From NCBI GenBank assembly GCA_027493445.1, contig JAOSKU010000001.1, positions 732,501-796,500 on the forward strand: DNA of 64,000 nt, written 5' to 3'. The position numbers and the translations under genes are program-made. This DNA is from Thermoleophilia bacterium (GTDB taxonomy: Bacteria > Actinomycetota > Thermoleophilia > RBG-16-64-13). A model generated the notes under the pieces. It had not been told where the DNA came from, made no database searches, and saw nothing but the letters and a program-made list of their open reading frames with translations. Positions 1 to 8,397 of this stretch are shown piece by piece (the stretch's first letter is position 1; every line of letters starts with the position of its first letter).

Positions 1-410
1 TCGGGAGCCGCCCCCGAGTCGAGAGGCCACCACCGGGTGGCCAGACGAATTCCAGCGGGGATCTCGGTCGGCTCGTACAGGGTCATGGAGGACCCCACCT
101 CCGCCGCCAACCCGCTGAAGACCTGGGCGATCTCCGCCGGCGAGGACACCCAGGACGCCACCGAGGTGGGTACCGTGGAAATCGGTGCGCCGCCCGCATT
201 GGTGGCCGGAGTTTCACTCCCAGCCCCGGGCGCGGGAGTGATCTTCCCCGACGCGTCGGAGTCGGAGATCGAGGTCGCCGTCGCGCCAGGGTCGGAGGGA
301 GTCGCCTCGTGGACTGCCTCCGGACCGGAGGATACTCCCCCGCAGCCGGCCAGCAGCATCACGACCACCAGAAGCCCCGCAGCGCTCACACGTGCACGGT
401 GTCGATGCAC
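1..410 (-). CDS. Putative lipoprotein, N-terminal part (runs off the window start)
   Basis: Reading leftward from a GTG at 410 gives an open frame to the window edge. It begins VHRHRARVSAAG, followed by a hydrophobic stretch and a lipobox LLAGC. This is a lipoprotein signal peptide with the modified Cys at about residue 23. A Ser/Thr/Pro/Ala-rich linker follows, then a more ordered stretch containing AEIAQVFSGLAAEVGSSM and RLATRWWPLD at the edge. The GTG has a GGAGGGA ribosome site just upstream. An in-frame ATG at 443 has no such site, so GTG is preferred. I do not recognise the family. The mature protein would be anchored to the outer face of the cytoplasmic membrane. Only about 136 residues are visible. 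Confidence 0.6.
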   Translation of the reverse strand, partial: MHRHRARVSAAGLLVVVMLLAGCGGVSSGPEAVHEATPSDPGATATSISDSDASGKITPAPGAGSETPATNAGGAPISTVPTSVASWVSSPAEIAQVFSGLAAEVGSSMTLYEPTEIPAGIRLATRWWPLDSGAAP

Positions 411-651
411 AATCCCTCCCTCCGATCCGGATGCCCTCACCATCAGGGTACGAGATGGAAGGACCGCAACCCATGCAACCATGGTTGCATTCAGGCGAGC
501 TCTGCCGCGGGAGGAAAGACACCCCTGTGGAAGCGCGAACGTTTCTCTTTGCGAGCCGTCTCGCTGATCCGTCGAGACGTGTCCCGGTCACGGAGCAACA
601 GCCCCCCGCACGCAGCAGCAAGCGTGGGTCAGTCGGGGACATCTCCGAGTA

Positions 652-719
652 GAGCTTGTTTCAAGCAGGAGCCTTGGCCGGGGCGGTCGCAGTGGGCGGC
701 CCGATGCGGTGTCCTCGGT
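652..719 (+). repeat. Degenerate partial copy (R1) of the dispersed ~160 bp repeat
   Basis: The 312-bp gap between the lipoprotein start (410) and the tyrS stop (723) holds no gene I can support. Its right end carries a diverged copy of the repeat seen in full at 47277-47438: the blocks GAGCTTGTTTCAA, AGCCTTGGCCG, GGCCCGATGCGG and GTCCTCGGT occur in the same order and spacing. It sits immediately downstream of tyrS. Several mismatches show it is an old copy. Confidence 0.6.
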
Positions 720-722
720 TGC

Positions 723-1994
723 TCAGACGATGCGGACAAAGCGACGTTTGCCGCACTGGATCACGCGGCCGTGCAGCTCTTCCGGGGTCAGATCGAGGCG
801 CAGGGGGTCGACCAACTGGCCGTCGATCTTGACACCGCCTTGCTCGATCAGACGCCGAGCCTCCCCGTTCGACGCGGTCACCCCGATCAGGGTCAGCACC
901 CGCGGGAGCCAGACACCGCCTTCGACGACAGCCTCGGCAGGCAGTTCGACCTCCACGACGTCTTCCGGTAGTTCCTTCTGCTTGAAGACCCGATCGAAAT
1001 GCGCCCCGGCTTCCTGGGCCGCCTGCGGACCGTGGTAGAGTTCCACGATGCGCCGCGCCAAGTCGCGCTTCGCCTGGGCCGGATGATAGACGCCGCTCGT
1101 CAGTCGTTCCTGGATGTCTTCGATCTCGCGGTAACCGGCGCCGGTCAGCAATGTCCAGTAGGTGAGCATGAGCTCGTCGGGGATGGACATGATCTTGCCG
1201 TACATGTCCTCGGGGACGTCGAGCACGCCCACGTAGTTGCCGTAGGTCTTGGACATCTTCTGAGTTCCGTCGATTCCCTGGAGCAGAGGCACGGTCATGA
1301 TGCTCTGGGGCGGCCGGCCGTAAGCCTCCATCACCGTGCGCCCCATCAGCAGGTTGAACTTCTGATCGGTGCCGCCCAGCTCCACGTCGGCCTGCACAGC
1401 CACGCTGTCGTATCCCTGAAGCAGGGGGTACATGAACTCCAGCATCGATATGGGCTCCTGAGAGCCGTAGCGCTTGGCGAAATCGTCGCGCTCGAGCATG
1501 CGGGCCACCGTCGTGACCGCGGTCAGGCGCAGCACCTCGTCCATGCGCAGAGGACCAAGCCAGTCGCTGTTGCGCACGAGCTCCACCCGCTCCATGTCGA
1601 GCACCTTGCCGGCCTGCTCCACATAGGTGATGGCGTTGTGGGCGATCTCCTCGTCGGAGAGGCGGGGTCGTATCTTCGAACGGCCAGACGGATCGCCAAC
1701 CTTGGCCGTGTAATCCCCGATGATCAGTACGGCAGTATGACCGTAGTGCTGGAACTGGGCCAGCTTGCGGAGCACGACGGTGTGCCCCAAGTGGATGTCG
1801 GGAGCCGTGGGGTCTACCCCCAGCTTGGCCCGCAGCGGACGTCTTTCGCGTCGGGCGCTTGCCAGTCGGTGGAGCAGGTCGCCAGCGGGCAAGACGTCGA
1901 CACAGCCGGTGGTCAGGTCCCGATGCTGCTCGAGGAGCTCGTCGGGCACTCCGGCGGGCTCGAGCTGGGTGAGGTCCGCGCGATGCTCACTCAT
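723..1994 (-). CDS. tyrS: Tyrosyl-tRNA synthetase
   Basis: This is a class I synthetase that charges tRNA-Tyr in the cytoplasm; 424 residues is a usual length. The HIGH-type signature reads HLGH at residues 68-71, following DPTAPD. The second ATP-binding signature reads KMSKT at 246-250. The last ~65 residues form an S4-type RNA-binding domain ending in GKRRFVRIV. The ATG at 1994 (MSEHRADLTQ) is chosen because the 51 codons upstream in frame read as low-complexity, arginine-rich translation of intergenic DNA. The gene stands alone, divergent from the PBP gene. No T-box leader is visible in the ~200 bp upstream. Confidence 0.95.
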   Translation of the reverse strand: MSEHRADLTQLEPAGVPDELLEQHRDLTTGCVDVLPAGDLLHRLASARRERRPLRAKLGVDPTAPDIHLGHTVVLRKLAQFQHYGHTAVLIIGDYTAKVGDPSGRSKIRPRLSDEEIAHNAITYVEQAGKVLDMERVELVRNSDWLGPLRMDEVLRLTAVTTVARMLERDDFAKRYGSQEPISMLEFMYPLLQGYDSVAVQADVELGGTDQKFNLLMGRTVMEAYGRPPQSIMTVPLLQGIDGTQKMSKTYGNYVGVLDVPEDMYGKIMSIPDELMLTYWTLLTGAGYREIEDIQERLTSGVYHPAQAKRDLARRIVELYHGPQAAQEAGAHFDRVFKQKELPEDVVEVELPAEAVVEGGVWLPRVLTLIGVTASNGEARRLIEQGGVKIDGQLVDPLRLDLTPEELHGRVIQCGKRRFVRIV

Positions 1995-2197
1995 AGACGG
2001 TCGATCCAAGGTTCGGGGGTTCCGGGCCGGCCGAGACCGGCGCGCGAGAGCATACCACACGCCAAACCCAGAGCGGCACCGGCCCTTGGTCTTCCTTCCG
2101 GGCGAACGTGTAACATACAGTCGTCCGTCCCACCATCGTCCCACCATCCTCCGGTACTCCGTCGGTGACTAGCAACGAGTTCAAGAGAGCGCATCAG

Positions 2198-4870
2198 ATG
2201 TCCAACGAGCGCAAACGCCGCACTACGGGGCGCCGCAGCCGCCGCTCGCGCGTGCTGCGCCTGCTCCTGCTCCTCCTGCTGTTGGGGATCGTGGCAGCCA
2301 TCTCCCTGGTGAGCGGCCTGTACGTGGCCCTGGCCCGGAACCTACCCGAGCTGGAGGCCCAGCAGCAGGTCACAGCGGCCCAGACCACCAAGATCTTCGA
2401 CGACGCGGAGGAGCCTCACCTGCTCGCTGAGCTGCACGGCATCGAAAACCGGGAGATCGTGGGGCCCGACCGCATACCCCAAGCGGTCCGCGACGCCGTG
2501 GTTGCGGTGGAGGACGAGCGCTTCTATACCCACCAGGGCGTGGACCTCATCGGCATCCTGCGCGCCTTGTGGGCCGACCTCAGGCAGGGCGCCATCGTGC
2601 AGGGAGGGTCGACCATCACCCAGCAGTTCATCAAGAACGCTTACATCTCGAGTGAAAAAACCCTGGACCGCAAGGTCAAAGAGGCGGCCCTGGCCTACCA
2701 GCTCGAGAAGCAGTGGTCGAAGGACAAGATTCTCAACGAGTATCTGAACATCATCTACTTCGGCGAGGGCGCATATGGTATCGAGGCCGCCGCCAAGACG
2801 TACTTCGGCGTCCGTGCGCAGGACCTCACCCTCGCTCAGGCAGCCTTGTTGGCGGGTGTCACAAAATCGCCGGCCAGATACTCTCCCCGTAGAGACCCCG
2901 AGGCCTCCCTGACCCGGCGCGACCTCATCCTCAACAAGATGTACCAACAGAGCTACATCTCGAGCGTCGAGCTACAGCAGGCGCTCGCCGAACCTCTGGT
3001 GCTCGCCGACAAGAAGCCGGAGCAGACGAACAAGGTGCCCTACTGGGTGGAATTGGTGCGCGAGCAGCTCACCAGCAAGTACGGGTCCCAGACCGTGCTC
3101 CAGGGCGGGCTGCGCGTCTACACGTCCATCGATCTCGGTAAGCAGGCGGTGGCCGAACGGGTGATCGCCGAGACCCTCGACGAGGCCGGCGACCCCAGCG
3201 CTTCCCTGGTGTCCATCGATGTGCGCACCGGGCGCATCGTGGCCATGGTCGGAGGCGCGGACTTCTCGACCCAGCAATTCAACATCGCCGTTCAGGGCCA
3301 CCGGCAACCCGGCTCGGCGTTCAAGACCTTCGTGCTCGTTGCGGCTCTGCAGCAGGGCGTGGGCCCCTCGACCACCTATGATTCCGGGCCTATCACCGTC
3401 GAGCTCCCGGGCGAGGATTGGAACGTCAAGTCACCGGATCAGGGCACCCTCACCCTGGCCGAAGGCACGGCCAAGTCCAGCAACGGCCTCTACGCCCGGT
3501 TGATGATGGACGTGGGTCCCGAGAACGTCGTCGACACCGCTCACCGCATGGGCATCGAGACGCAGCTCGCTCCGAACCCGGCCATAGCCTTGGGCGGCCT
3601 TACCACCGGCGTGACCCCCTTGGAGATGGCGCAGGCCTACGGCACGCTCGCCACCGGAGGCAACCGCCTGTCGGGCAGCGTGGTCTTCGATCCTGATCAT
3701 CCCCAGTACCCCATCACCATCACACGGGTGCTCGGTCCCCAGGGAGAGCTCATCGACGAGAACCGGCTCGTGAGCACCCCTGTCGTCGATCCGCGCATCG
3801 CCTACACCGCCACCGAGATCCTGAAGGGAGTCATCGACCACGGCACCGGCGAGGCTGCCGACATCGGGCGCCCGGCGGCGGGGAAAACCGGCACGACCCA
3901 GCAGTACCGAGATGCCTGGTTCGTTGGCTACACTCCCGATCTGGTCACAGCGGTCTGGGTGGGATACCCAGACGAGCAGAAGGAGATGACCGATGTCCAC
4001 GGCATCAAGGTCTCCGGCGGCACCTTCCCGGCGCGCATCTGGGCTGCCTATATGAAGGAGGCGCTGGCCGGCACAGAGCCAAGCGACTTCATCCGCCCCC
4101 CAGGGGCGGAGTGGGTGACCGTGCGAATCGACCCGGAGTCGGGATTGCTCGCCACCGAGTGGTGCCCCGACTCCGTCTCTGCCACCTTCCTGAAGGGAAC
4201 CGAACCCACCGAGCCGTGCCCACTACATGGTCCGGAGGAGGTCCTGGTCCCTGACGTCGTGGGAAAGACCACCGACGCGGCCCGCGGTGTGCTGGAAACC
4301 GCCCGATTCCTGGTGGCCGTCGCGGAGGCGCCCGACCTTACGGTACCCGAAGGCACCGTCACCGCCCAGGACCCGCCCGCGGGAACCAAGCTCCTTCAGA
4401 ACAGCACGGTCACCCTGACGGTTGCCACCGGAGGGGGAGCCCCCGGCACAGTTCCGGACGTGATCGACCTGGATGTACGGGAAGCCGAGCGCCGACTGGC
4501 CGCCGCCGGGTACTCCTTCGCCCAGACCCAGGCCACGTCTGAGGCGCCGGACGGGACCGTCCTCGACCAGGACCCCGACCCCGGTGCCGCAGCACCGGCC
4601 GGAACCACTGTCTCCCTGGCCGTGAGCGCCGGCCCAGGTACGACGACGACCACGCAGCCGGCCGGTGTAACCGTGCCCGACGTGGTGGGCCAGCGCTTAG
4701 CCAAGGCCCTGCAGCAGCTGTCTCGAGCGGGCCTCGAAGCGACGGCCGCGGCCACCGTACCCAGTGACGACCCCGGACAGGCGGGCACCATTGCCCGACA
4801 GTCCCCGGCGGCCGGCGCAGTGGTTCCCCTGGGTGCGATGGTTGAGCTCACCGTCTACGCCAATCCTTAG
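2198..4870 (+). CDS. Class A penicillin-binding protein with three PASTA domains
   Basis: A bifunctional peptidoglycan polymerase and crosslinker at the outer membrane face. An Arg-rich cytoplasmic tail precedes one membrane segment (about residues 19-45). A GT51 transglycosylase domain follows, with EDERFYTH and QGGSTITQQFIKN. The transpeptidase has SAFK (nucleophile Ser373, Lys376), a SSN motif and KTG near 565. The C-terminus holds three PASTA repeats starting near residue 680, each opening with VPDV; a Thr-rich linker precedes the third. The architecture resembles Mycobacterium PonA1 and other Gram-positive PBP1 proteins with PASTA tails. The ATG at 2198 has AAGAGAG eight bases upstream. 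A GTG 33 bases earlier lacks a ribosome site. Confidence 0.93.
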   Translation: MSNERKRRTTGRRSRRSRVLRLLLLLLLLGIVAAISLVSGLYVALARNLPELEAQQQVTAAQTTKIFDDAEEPHLLAELHGIENREIVGPDRIPQAVRDAVVAVEDERFYTHQGVDLIGILRALWADLRQGAIVQGGSTITQQFIKNAYISSEKTLDRKVKEAALAYQLEKQWSKDKILNEYLNIIYFGEGAYGIEAAAKTYFGVRAQDLTLAQAALLAGVTKSPARYSPRRDPEASLTRRDLILNKMYQQSYISSVELQQALAEPLVLADKKPEQTNKVPYWVELVREQLTSKYGSQTVLQGGLRVYTSIDLGKQAVAERVIAETLDEAGDPSASLVSIDVRTGRIVAMVGGADFSTQQFNIAVQGHRQPGSAFKTFVLVAALQQGVGPSTTYDSGPITVELPGEDWNVKSPDQGTLTLAEGTAKSSNGLYARLMMDVGPENVVDTAHRMGIETQLAPNPAIALGGLTTGVTPLEMAQAYGTLATGGNRLSGSVVFDPDHPQYPITITRVLGPQGELIDENRLVSTPVVDPRIAYTATEILKGVIDHGTGEAADIGRPAAGKTGTTQQYRDAWFVGYTPDLVTAVWVGYPDEQKEMTDVHGIKVSGGTFPARIWAAYMKEALAGTEPSDFIRPPGAEWVTVRIDPESGLLATEWCPDSVSATFLKGTEPTEPCPLHGPEEVLVPDVVGKTTDAARGVLETARFLVAVAEAPDLTVPEGTVTAQDPPAGTKLLQNSTVTLTVATGGGAPGTVPDVIDLDVREAERRLAAAGYSFAQTQATSEAPDGTVLDQDPDPGAAAPAGTTVSLAVSAGPGTTTTTQPAGVTVPDVVGQRLAKALQQLSRAGLEATAAATVPSDDPGQAGTIARQSPAAGAVVPLGAMVELTVYANP

Positions 4871-4933
4871 TCGGCCGCAGATCCGTGAGGCATAGCCGCC
4901 GCGGCGGTCGAGGCTCCCTCTTGCAGCGAGCCC

Positions 4934-5890
4934 TCAGAGCCGGCTGACCCGATGGAAGCCGGAACAGGCCACCACCTGGACCCCCCCTCGCTCGTACTCG
5001 TCGATGACCAGGTTCATCCCGAGCGAGTCCGAGGCGTGGTGTCCGGCGACAATCACGTTGATGTGGGCGTCCTTGGCCTTCTTCCGATGCTCTTCGCCCA
5101 TATGCATGCCCACGATGGTGCCCACGCCCGCCGTGGCCAGGCGGTCGATGGCTTCGACTGGGCCACTGGTTCCCCCGGTCATGTCCACCATGATGGTCCC
5201 CGCTCGATGGCTGGAGGAACCCTGAAAGATCACCGGACCGGTCCCCTCCAGCACGGCCTGACGATACTCGGGGATCTCCTTGAGCATATCGAGGACGTCA
5301 TCCAGCGTGGCGTTCTCGTCGAGGGCGTCACAGCGCTCCTGCACGAAGGCATTCACACTGTTGTCCGCAGGGGTGTGACAACACATCAGGGGCAGGTCCA
5401 AGAGTCCGGCGGCCGCCACCGCCTGCTGGCTGTTGTGAGCGTGGAAGTAGCGTAGGATCTCGTCCCGTCGCTCGGCCATGACGGCGTCGCCGTAGTTGAT
5501 GGGGACCCCGTACCGGCGCCAGATGTCGGCCTGAACGCCCATGACGGCTTCAAGCTCCACGAGGGCCCGACCCTCGGGGTGATGGGCGAGGACCAGGTCG
5601 ATCGCCTGACCCCGCTCACGCAGTCTGTCGGCCAGGAGTAGTTCACCCACCCCGATGTCGATCCCCACCAACATCCGACGGACCTCGATCTCCGGATCAC
5701 CCACAAGGATGCGCGTGTCGGAGAAGGGGTTTACGAGCGTCTCCTGGTCGAACTCCCATCGCCTCTTCTCGGCGAGATCGTCGAGCGTCTTGCGCGCTTC
5801 GAACAGGATGCGGTCGATGCCCTTCTTCCCGCGGGGATCCTGCTCGATCCCTTTTCGTACAGCCGCCTCGTAGATCTCACGCAGCTTCAT
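4934..5890 (-). CDS. Nif3-family metal-binding protein (NGG1p-interacting-factor-3-like)
   Basis: A 318-residue protein starting MKLREIYEAAVRKGIE. It has the paired-histidine motifs expected of the dinuclear-metal Nif3/YbgI fold: LAHHPEG in the first half and AGHHASDSLGMN near the C-terminus. The intervening sequence differs from the YqfO type, and it matches in general form the long Nif3-like proteins known from clostridia. The biochemical function of this family is unsettled; GTP cyclohydrolase I type 2 is a database label rather than a proven activity here. The ATG overlaps the stop of the upstream ATL-AAG gene by four bases (ATGA), so it is the last cistron of the arginine operon. A second, different Nif3 domain lies at 32520-34142. 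Confidence 0.75.
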   Translation of the reverse strand: MKLREIYEAAVRKGIEQDPRGKKGIDRILFEARKTLDDLAEKRRWEFDQETLVNPFSDTRILVGDPEIEVRRMLVGIDIGVGELLLADRLRERGQAIDLVLAHHPEGRALVELEAVMGVQADIWRRYGVPINYGDAVMAERRDEILRYFHAHNSQQAVAAAGLLDLPLMCCHTPADNSVNAFVQERCDALDENATLDDVLDMLKEIPEYRQAVLEGTGPVIFQGSSSHRAGTIMVDMTGGTSGPVEAIDRLATAGVGTIVGMHMGEEHRKKAKDAHINVIVAGHHASDSLGMNLVIDEYERGGVQVVACSGFHRVSRL

Positions 5891-6858
5891 GCGCCTCTCC
5901 TCGGGTGGGGAGCTCCTCCGCCGAAAACCAAGTCGTCATCGCGCAGGATATACCGCAGGAGCAGGTCCCGGCCACCGGAGATGCCGATGCGCGCGGTGCG
6001 CTCCACAGAAGGACGGACTCCGTCGTCGATCACCAGCAGGGACTCCGGGCCAATGGGCCGACCGTTCCAACTCAGGTCGAGGCCCAGGGCCTGACCAACT
6101 CGACCTGGGCCCGAGGTCAGATCTGCGAGTCTCAGGTGCTGGTCGAGGTCACCGCGATTCCTCCGCAAACAGGTCAGGTCCCCAAGCGGCTGCAGCGACC
6201 GCACCAGGACGGCCGAGCCCACGCCTTCGCGGTCGCACACGAGGTTCAAGAGGCGATGGATGCCGTAACTAAGGTAGACATACAGATGCCCAGGCGGTCC
6301 AAACATGACGGCGTTGCGCTGAGTCCGGCCCCGGTAGGCATGGCAGGCGGGATCGTTCTGAGGGAGATATGCCTCGACCTCCACCAGTCTGCCCCCGCCC
6401 ACTCCGGGGCGCCACAAGATCTTGCCCACCAGCTCCGAGGCAACCACCTCGGAGGACCGGGCGAAAAAGTCCTGGAGCAACAGCTCGCCTGCAGGTACCG
6501 GTCCACATGGCCACCCATGGCGCCCTAGGTCCACCCGCCCATTCTCGTCGAACACGACGCCCTCCGACTCCAATCTCTCTCGCTGCTCCCGGCGGGCGGC
6601 CTCCGGCCGCACGGAGATGCGCCCTTCGCTGTTTACCACCCGGTGCCAGGGGACGTCCTCCGGGCAGGCCGCCAAAGCTCCACCCACCCAGCGCGGTCCG
6701 AAGACGCGATAGGCCTCGGGTGGTACGTCTTCGGGACAGGGTAGGTGTTGCGCTACCCGGCCGTACGAGGCCACCGAACCCGGTGGGATGGACCGGGCGA
6801 TCCTCCACACGGCCTGGTGGAACTCGTAGGGGTCTGGTGGATTCGTGAAGCCAGACAT
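5887..6858 (-). CDS. Fusion of an alkyltransferase-like domain and 3-methyladenine DNA glycosylase (AAG/MPG)
   Basis: A two-domain DNA repair protein of 323 residues. Residues ~8-115 form the C-terminal domain of O6-alkylguanine alkyltransferase (IPPGSVASYGRVA, helix-turn-helix region). The active-site motif reads PWHRV at 70-74 instead of PCHRV. The methyl-accepting Cys is therefore Trp71, the signature of alkyltransferase-like (ATL) proteins, which bind but do not repair O6-alkylguanine. Residues ~125-315 are an AAG/MPG-type glycosylase: EVEAY (catalytic Glu162), HAYRGRT and MFGPPGHLYVYLSYGIH. The ATG at 6858 has GAAGG upstream. The gene follows argH by 14 bp and overlaps the Nif3 start, so it is probably transcribed with the arginine operon. 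The fusion is unusual. Confidence 0.88.
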   Translation of the reverse strand: MSGFTNPPDPYEFHQAVWRIARSIPPGSVASYGRVAQHLPCPEDVPPEAYRVFGPRWVGGALAACPEDVPWHRVVNSEGRISVRPEAARREQRERLESEGVVFDENGRVDLGRHGWPCGPVPAGELLLQDFFARSSEVVASELVGKILWRPGVGGGRLVEVEAYLPQNDPACHAYRGRTQRNAVMFGPPGHLYVYLSYGIHRLLNLVCDREGVGSAVLVRSLQPLGDLTCLRRNRGDLDQHLRLADLTSGPGRVGQALGLDLSWNGRPIGPESLLVIDDGVRPSVERTARIGISGGRDLLLRYILRDDDLVFGGGAPHPRRGA

Positions 6859-6872
6859 TGCGGCCTTCGGTG

Positions 6873-8369
6873 TCAGGCGTCGGGCCCGGCGCCGGGACCG
6901 GCCTCCTGCACACGGGACCTCGTGGTGGTCAACCAATCGAAGGCGTCGGAGAGCTGCTCGGCCACCCGGCGGGGAGCGGTACCCCCGGGGGAGATCTTGC
7001 CCGCCACCACCTTGTCGAGGTCGACCACCTGGTAGTAGGTGCTGTCGAACAGGGGGCATAGCGAACGGAGTTCATCGAGGGTAACCGAAGCCAGGGGCCT
7101 CCCCTGGCCGGCCACCAGCGCCACCAGCCGGCCGGTGATGTGGTGCGCCTCTCGAAAGGGCAGGCCTCGCGCCACGAGGTAGTCGGCCACGTCGGTGGCT
7201 TGGGCGTAACCGCCTTCCGCCGCCACCCGGGCCCGGTCCTCATCGATCGCAAGCGTCGCCACCATGGCGCTCATGGACTCCAGGCAGAGGTCGAGCTCGT
7301 CCCGGGTGGCGAAGAGATAGAGCTTGTCCTCTTGCAGATCCTTGTTGTATGCGAGCGGCAGACCCTTGACCAGAGCGCCCAGGGCGGTCAAACGACCCAG
7401 GAAGCCGGCAGCCTTGCCGCGCACCAGTTCGGCGCCGTCGGGGTTCTTCTTTTGAGGCATGATGCTCGAGCCCGATGTCCAGGTGTCGGGCAGAGTGATG
7501 AAGCCGAACTCCTGGCTCGACCACAACACGAGCTCCTCGGCCAGCCGCGATAGGTGCAGCGCGCAGCCCGTGGCCACGCTCAGGTACTCGAAAGCCGCGT
7601 CGCGGCTGGCCACCGCATCCATGGCGTTGGGCGCTACTTTCTCGAAGCCCAGCTCGCGGGCCACCATCTCGCGATCCAGCGGGTAGTTGACTCCGGCCAG
7701 AGCTCCGGCGCCCAGGGGCATCCAGGAGGACTCGAACCAGCGTTCAAGGCGCCCGGCGTCCCGTTCCAGCATGGAGACGTAAGCGAGAAAGTGGTGCGCC
7801 AGCAGCACAGGCTGGGCTCTCTGTAGATGGGTGTAGCCGGGGAGAACCACGCCCGTGCTCCGCTCGGCCGCCTGCAGAAGTGCGCTGACCAGGTCGAGCA
7901 CCCGGCCGAGATGTCCGCGCACGGCGTCGCGCAGGTAGAGCTGCACGTCGAGCACGACCTGATCGTTCCGACTGCGCCCCGTGTGGACTTTGCCCCCCAG
8001 CGATCCCACGATGTCGGTAAGCCGTCTTTCGATGGCCATGTGCACGTCTTCGTCGCCCAGGTCCCATGGGAAGGCCCCCGCCTTCATCTCTTCCTCCACC
8101 TGGTCCAGACCGGCGAGAAGGTCGCCAACCTCGTCCGGGGCCAGCACCCCCACGGACCCCAGCATACGCACATGGGCCCGCGACCCTCGAAGGTCGTAGG
8201 GTGCAAGCACATAGTCATAGGGCAGTGAGGCGTTCAGACGCTCGAAGAGCGGCGCCTGGTTTTCGTGGAAACGCCCACCCCAGGGCTTGCGCCGCCGGCC
8301 CTCCCCCGCGAGTGGAATCTCACCCCCGGGAGGCGCCTTGGGATCGGGTGGGCGGTCACTGGACTGCAT
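6873..8369 (-). CDS. argH: Argininosuccinate lyase
   Basis: Last step of arginine synthesis: argininosuccinate to arginine and fumarate. The 498-residue protein carries the fumarase/aspartase superfamily signature GSSIMPQKKNP and the ArgH N-terminal WGGRF. Its N-terminus has about 27 extra residues rich in Pro, Gly and charge (MQSSDRPPDPKAPPGG) before the conserved start. GAGGAGGGA lies three bases before the ATG at 8369, which supports that start. It follows argG by 28 bp in the arg operon. Confidence 0.97.
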   Translation of the reverse strand: MQSSDRPPDPKAPPGGEIPLAGEGRRRKPWGGRFHENQAPLFERLNASLPYDYVLAPYDLRGSRAHVRMLGSVGVLAPDEVGDLLAGLDQVEEEMKAGAFPWDLGDEDVHMAIERRLTDIVGSLGGKVHTGRSRNDQVVLDVQLYLRDAVRGHLGRVLDLVSALLQAAERSTGVVLPGYTHLQRAQPVLLAHHFLAYVSMLERDAGRLERWFESSWMPLGAGALAGVNYPLDREMVARELGFEKVAPNAMDAVASRDAAFEYLSVATGCALHLSRLAEELVLWSSQEFGFITLPDTWTSGSSIMPQKKNPDGAELVRGKAAGFLGRLTALGALVKGLPLAYNKDLQEDKLYLFATRDELDLCLESMSAMVATLAIDEDRARVAAEGGYAQATDVADYLVARGLPFREAHHITGRLVALVAGQGRPLASVTLDELRSLCPLFDSTYYQVVDLDKVVAGKISPGGTAPRRVAEQLSDAFDWLTTTRSRVQEAGPGAGPDA

Positions 8370-8397
8370 GTTTCCCTCCTCGTCTCTGGTTCGGTCC

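Noticed and set aside
37-642. Overlapping long open frames on both strands at 37-567 and 214-642
   Set aside because: They lie across the lipoprotein gene, which has a signal peptide, lipobox and ribosome site in a different frame. Their composition is typical of shadows in GC-rich DNA.
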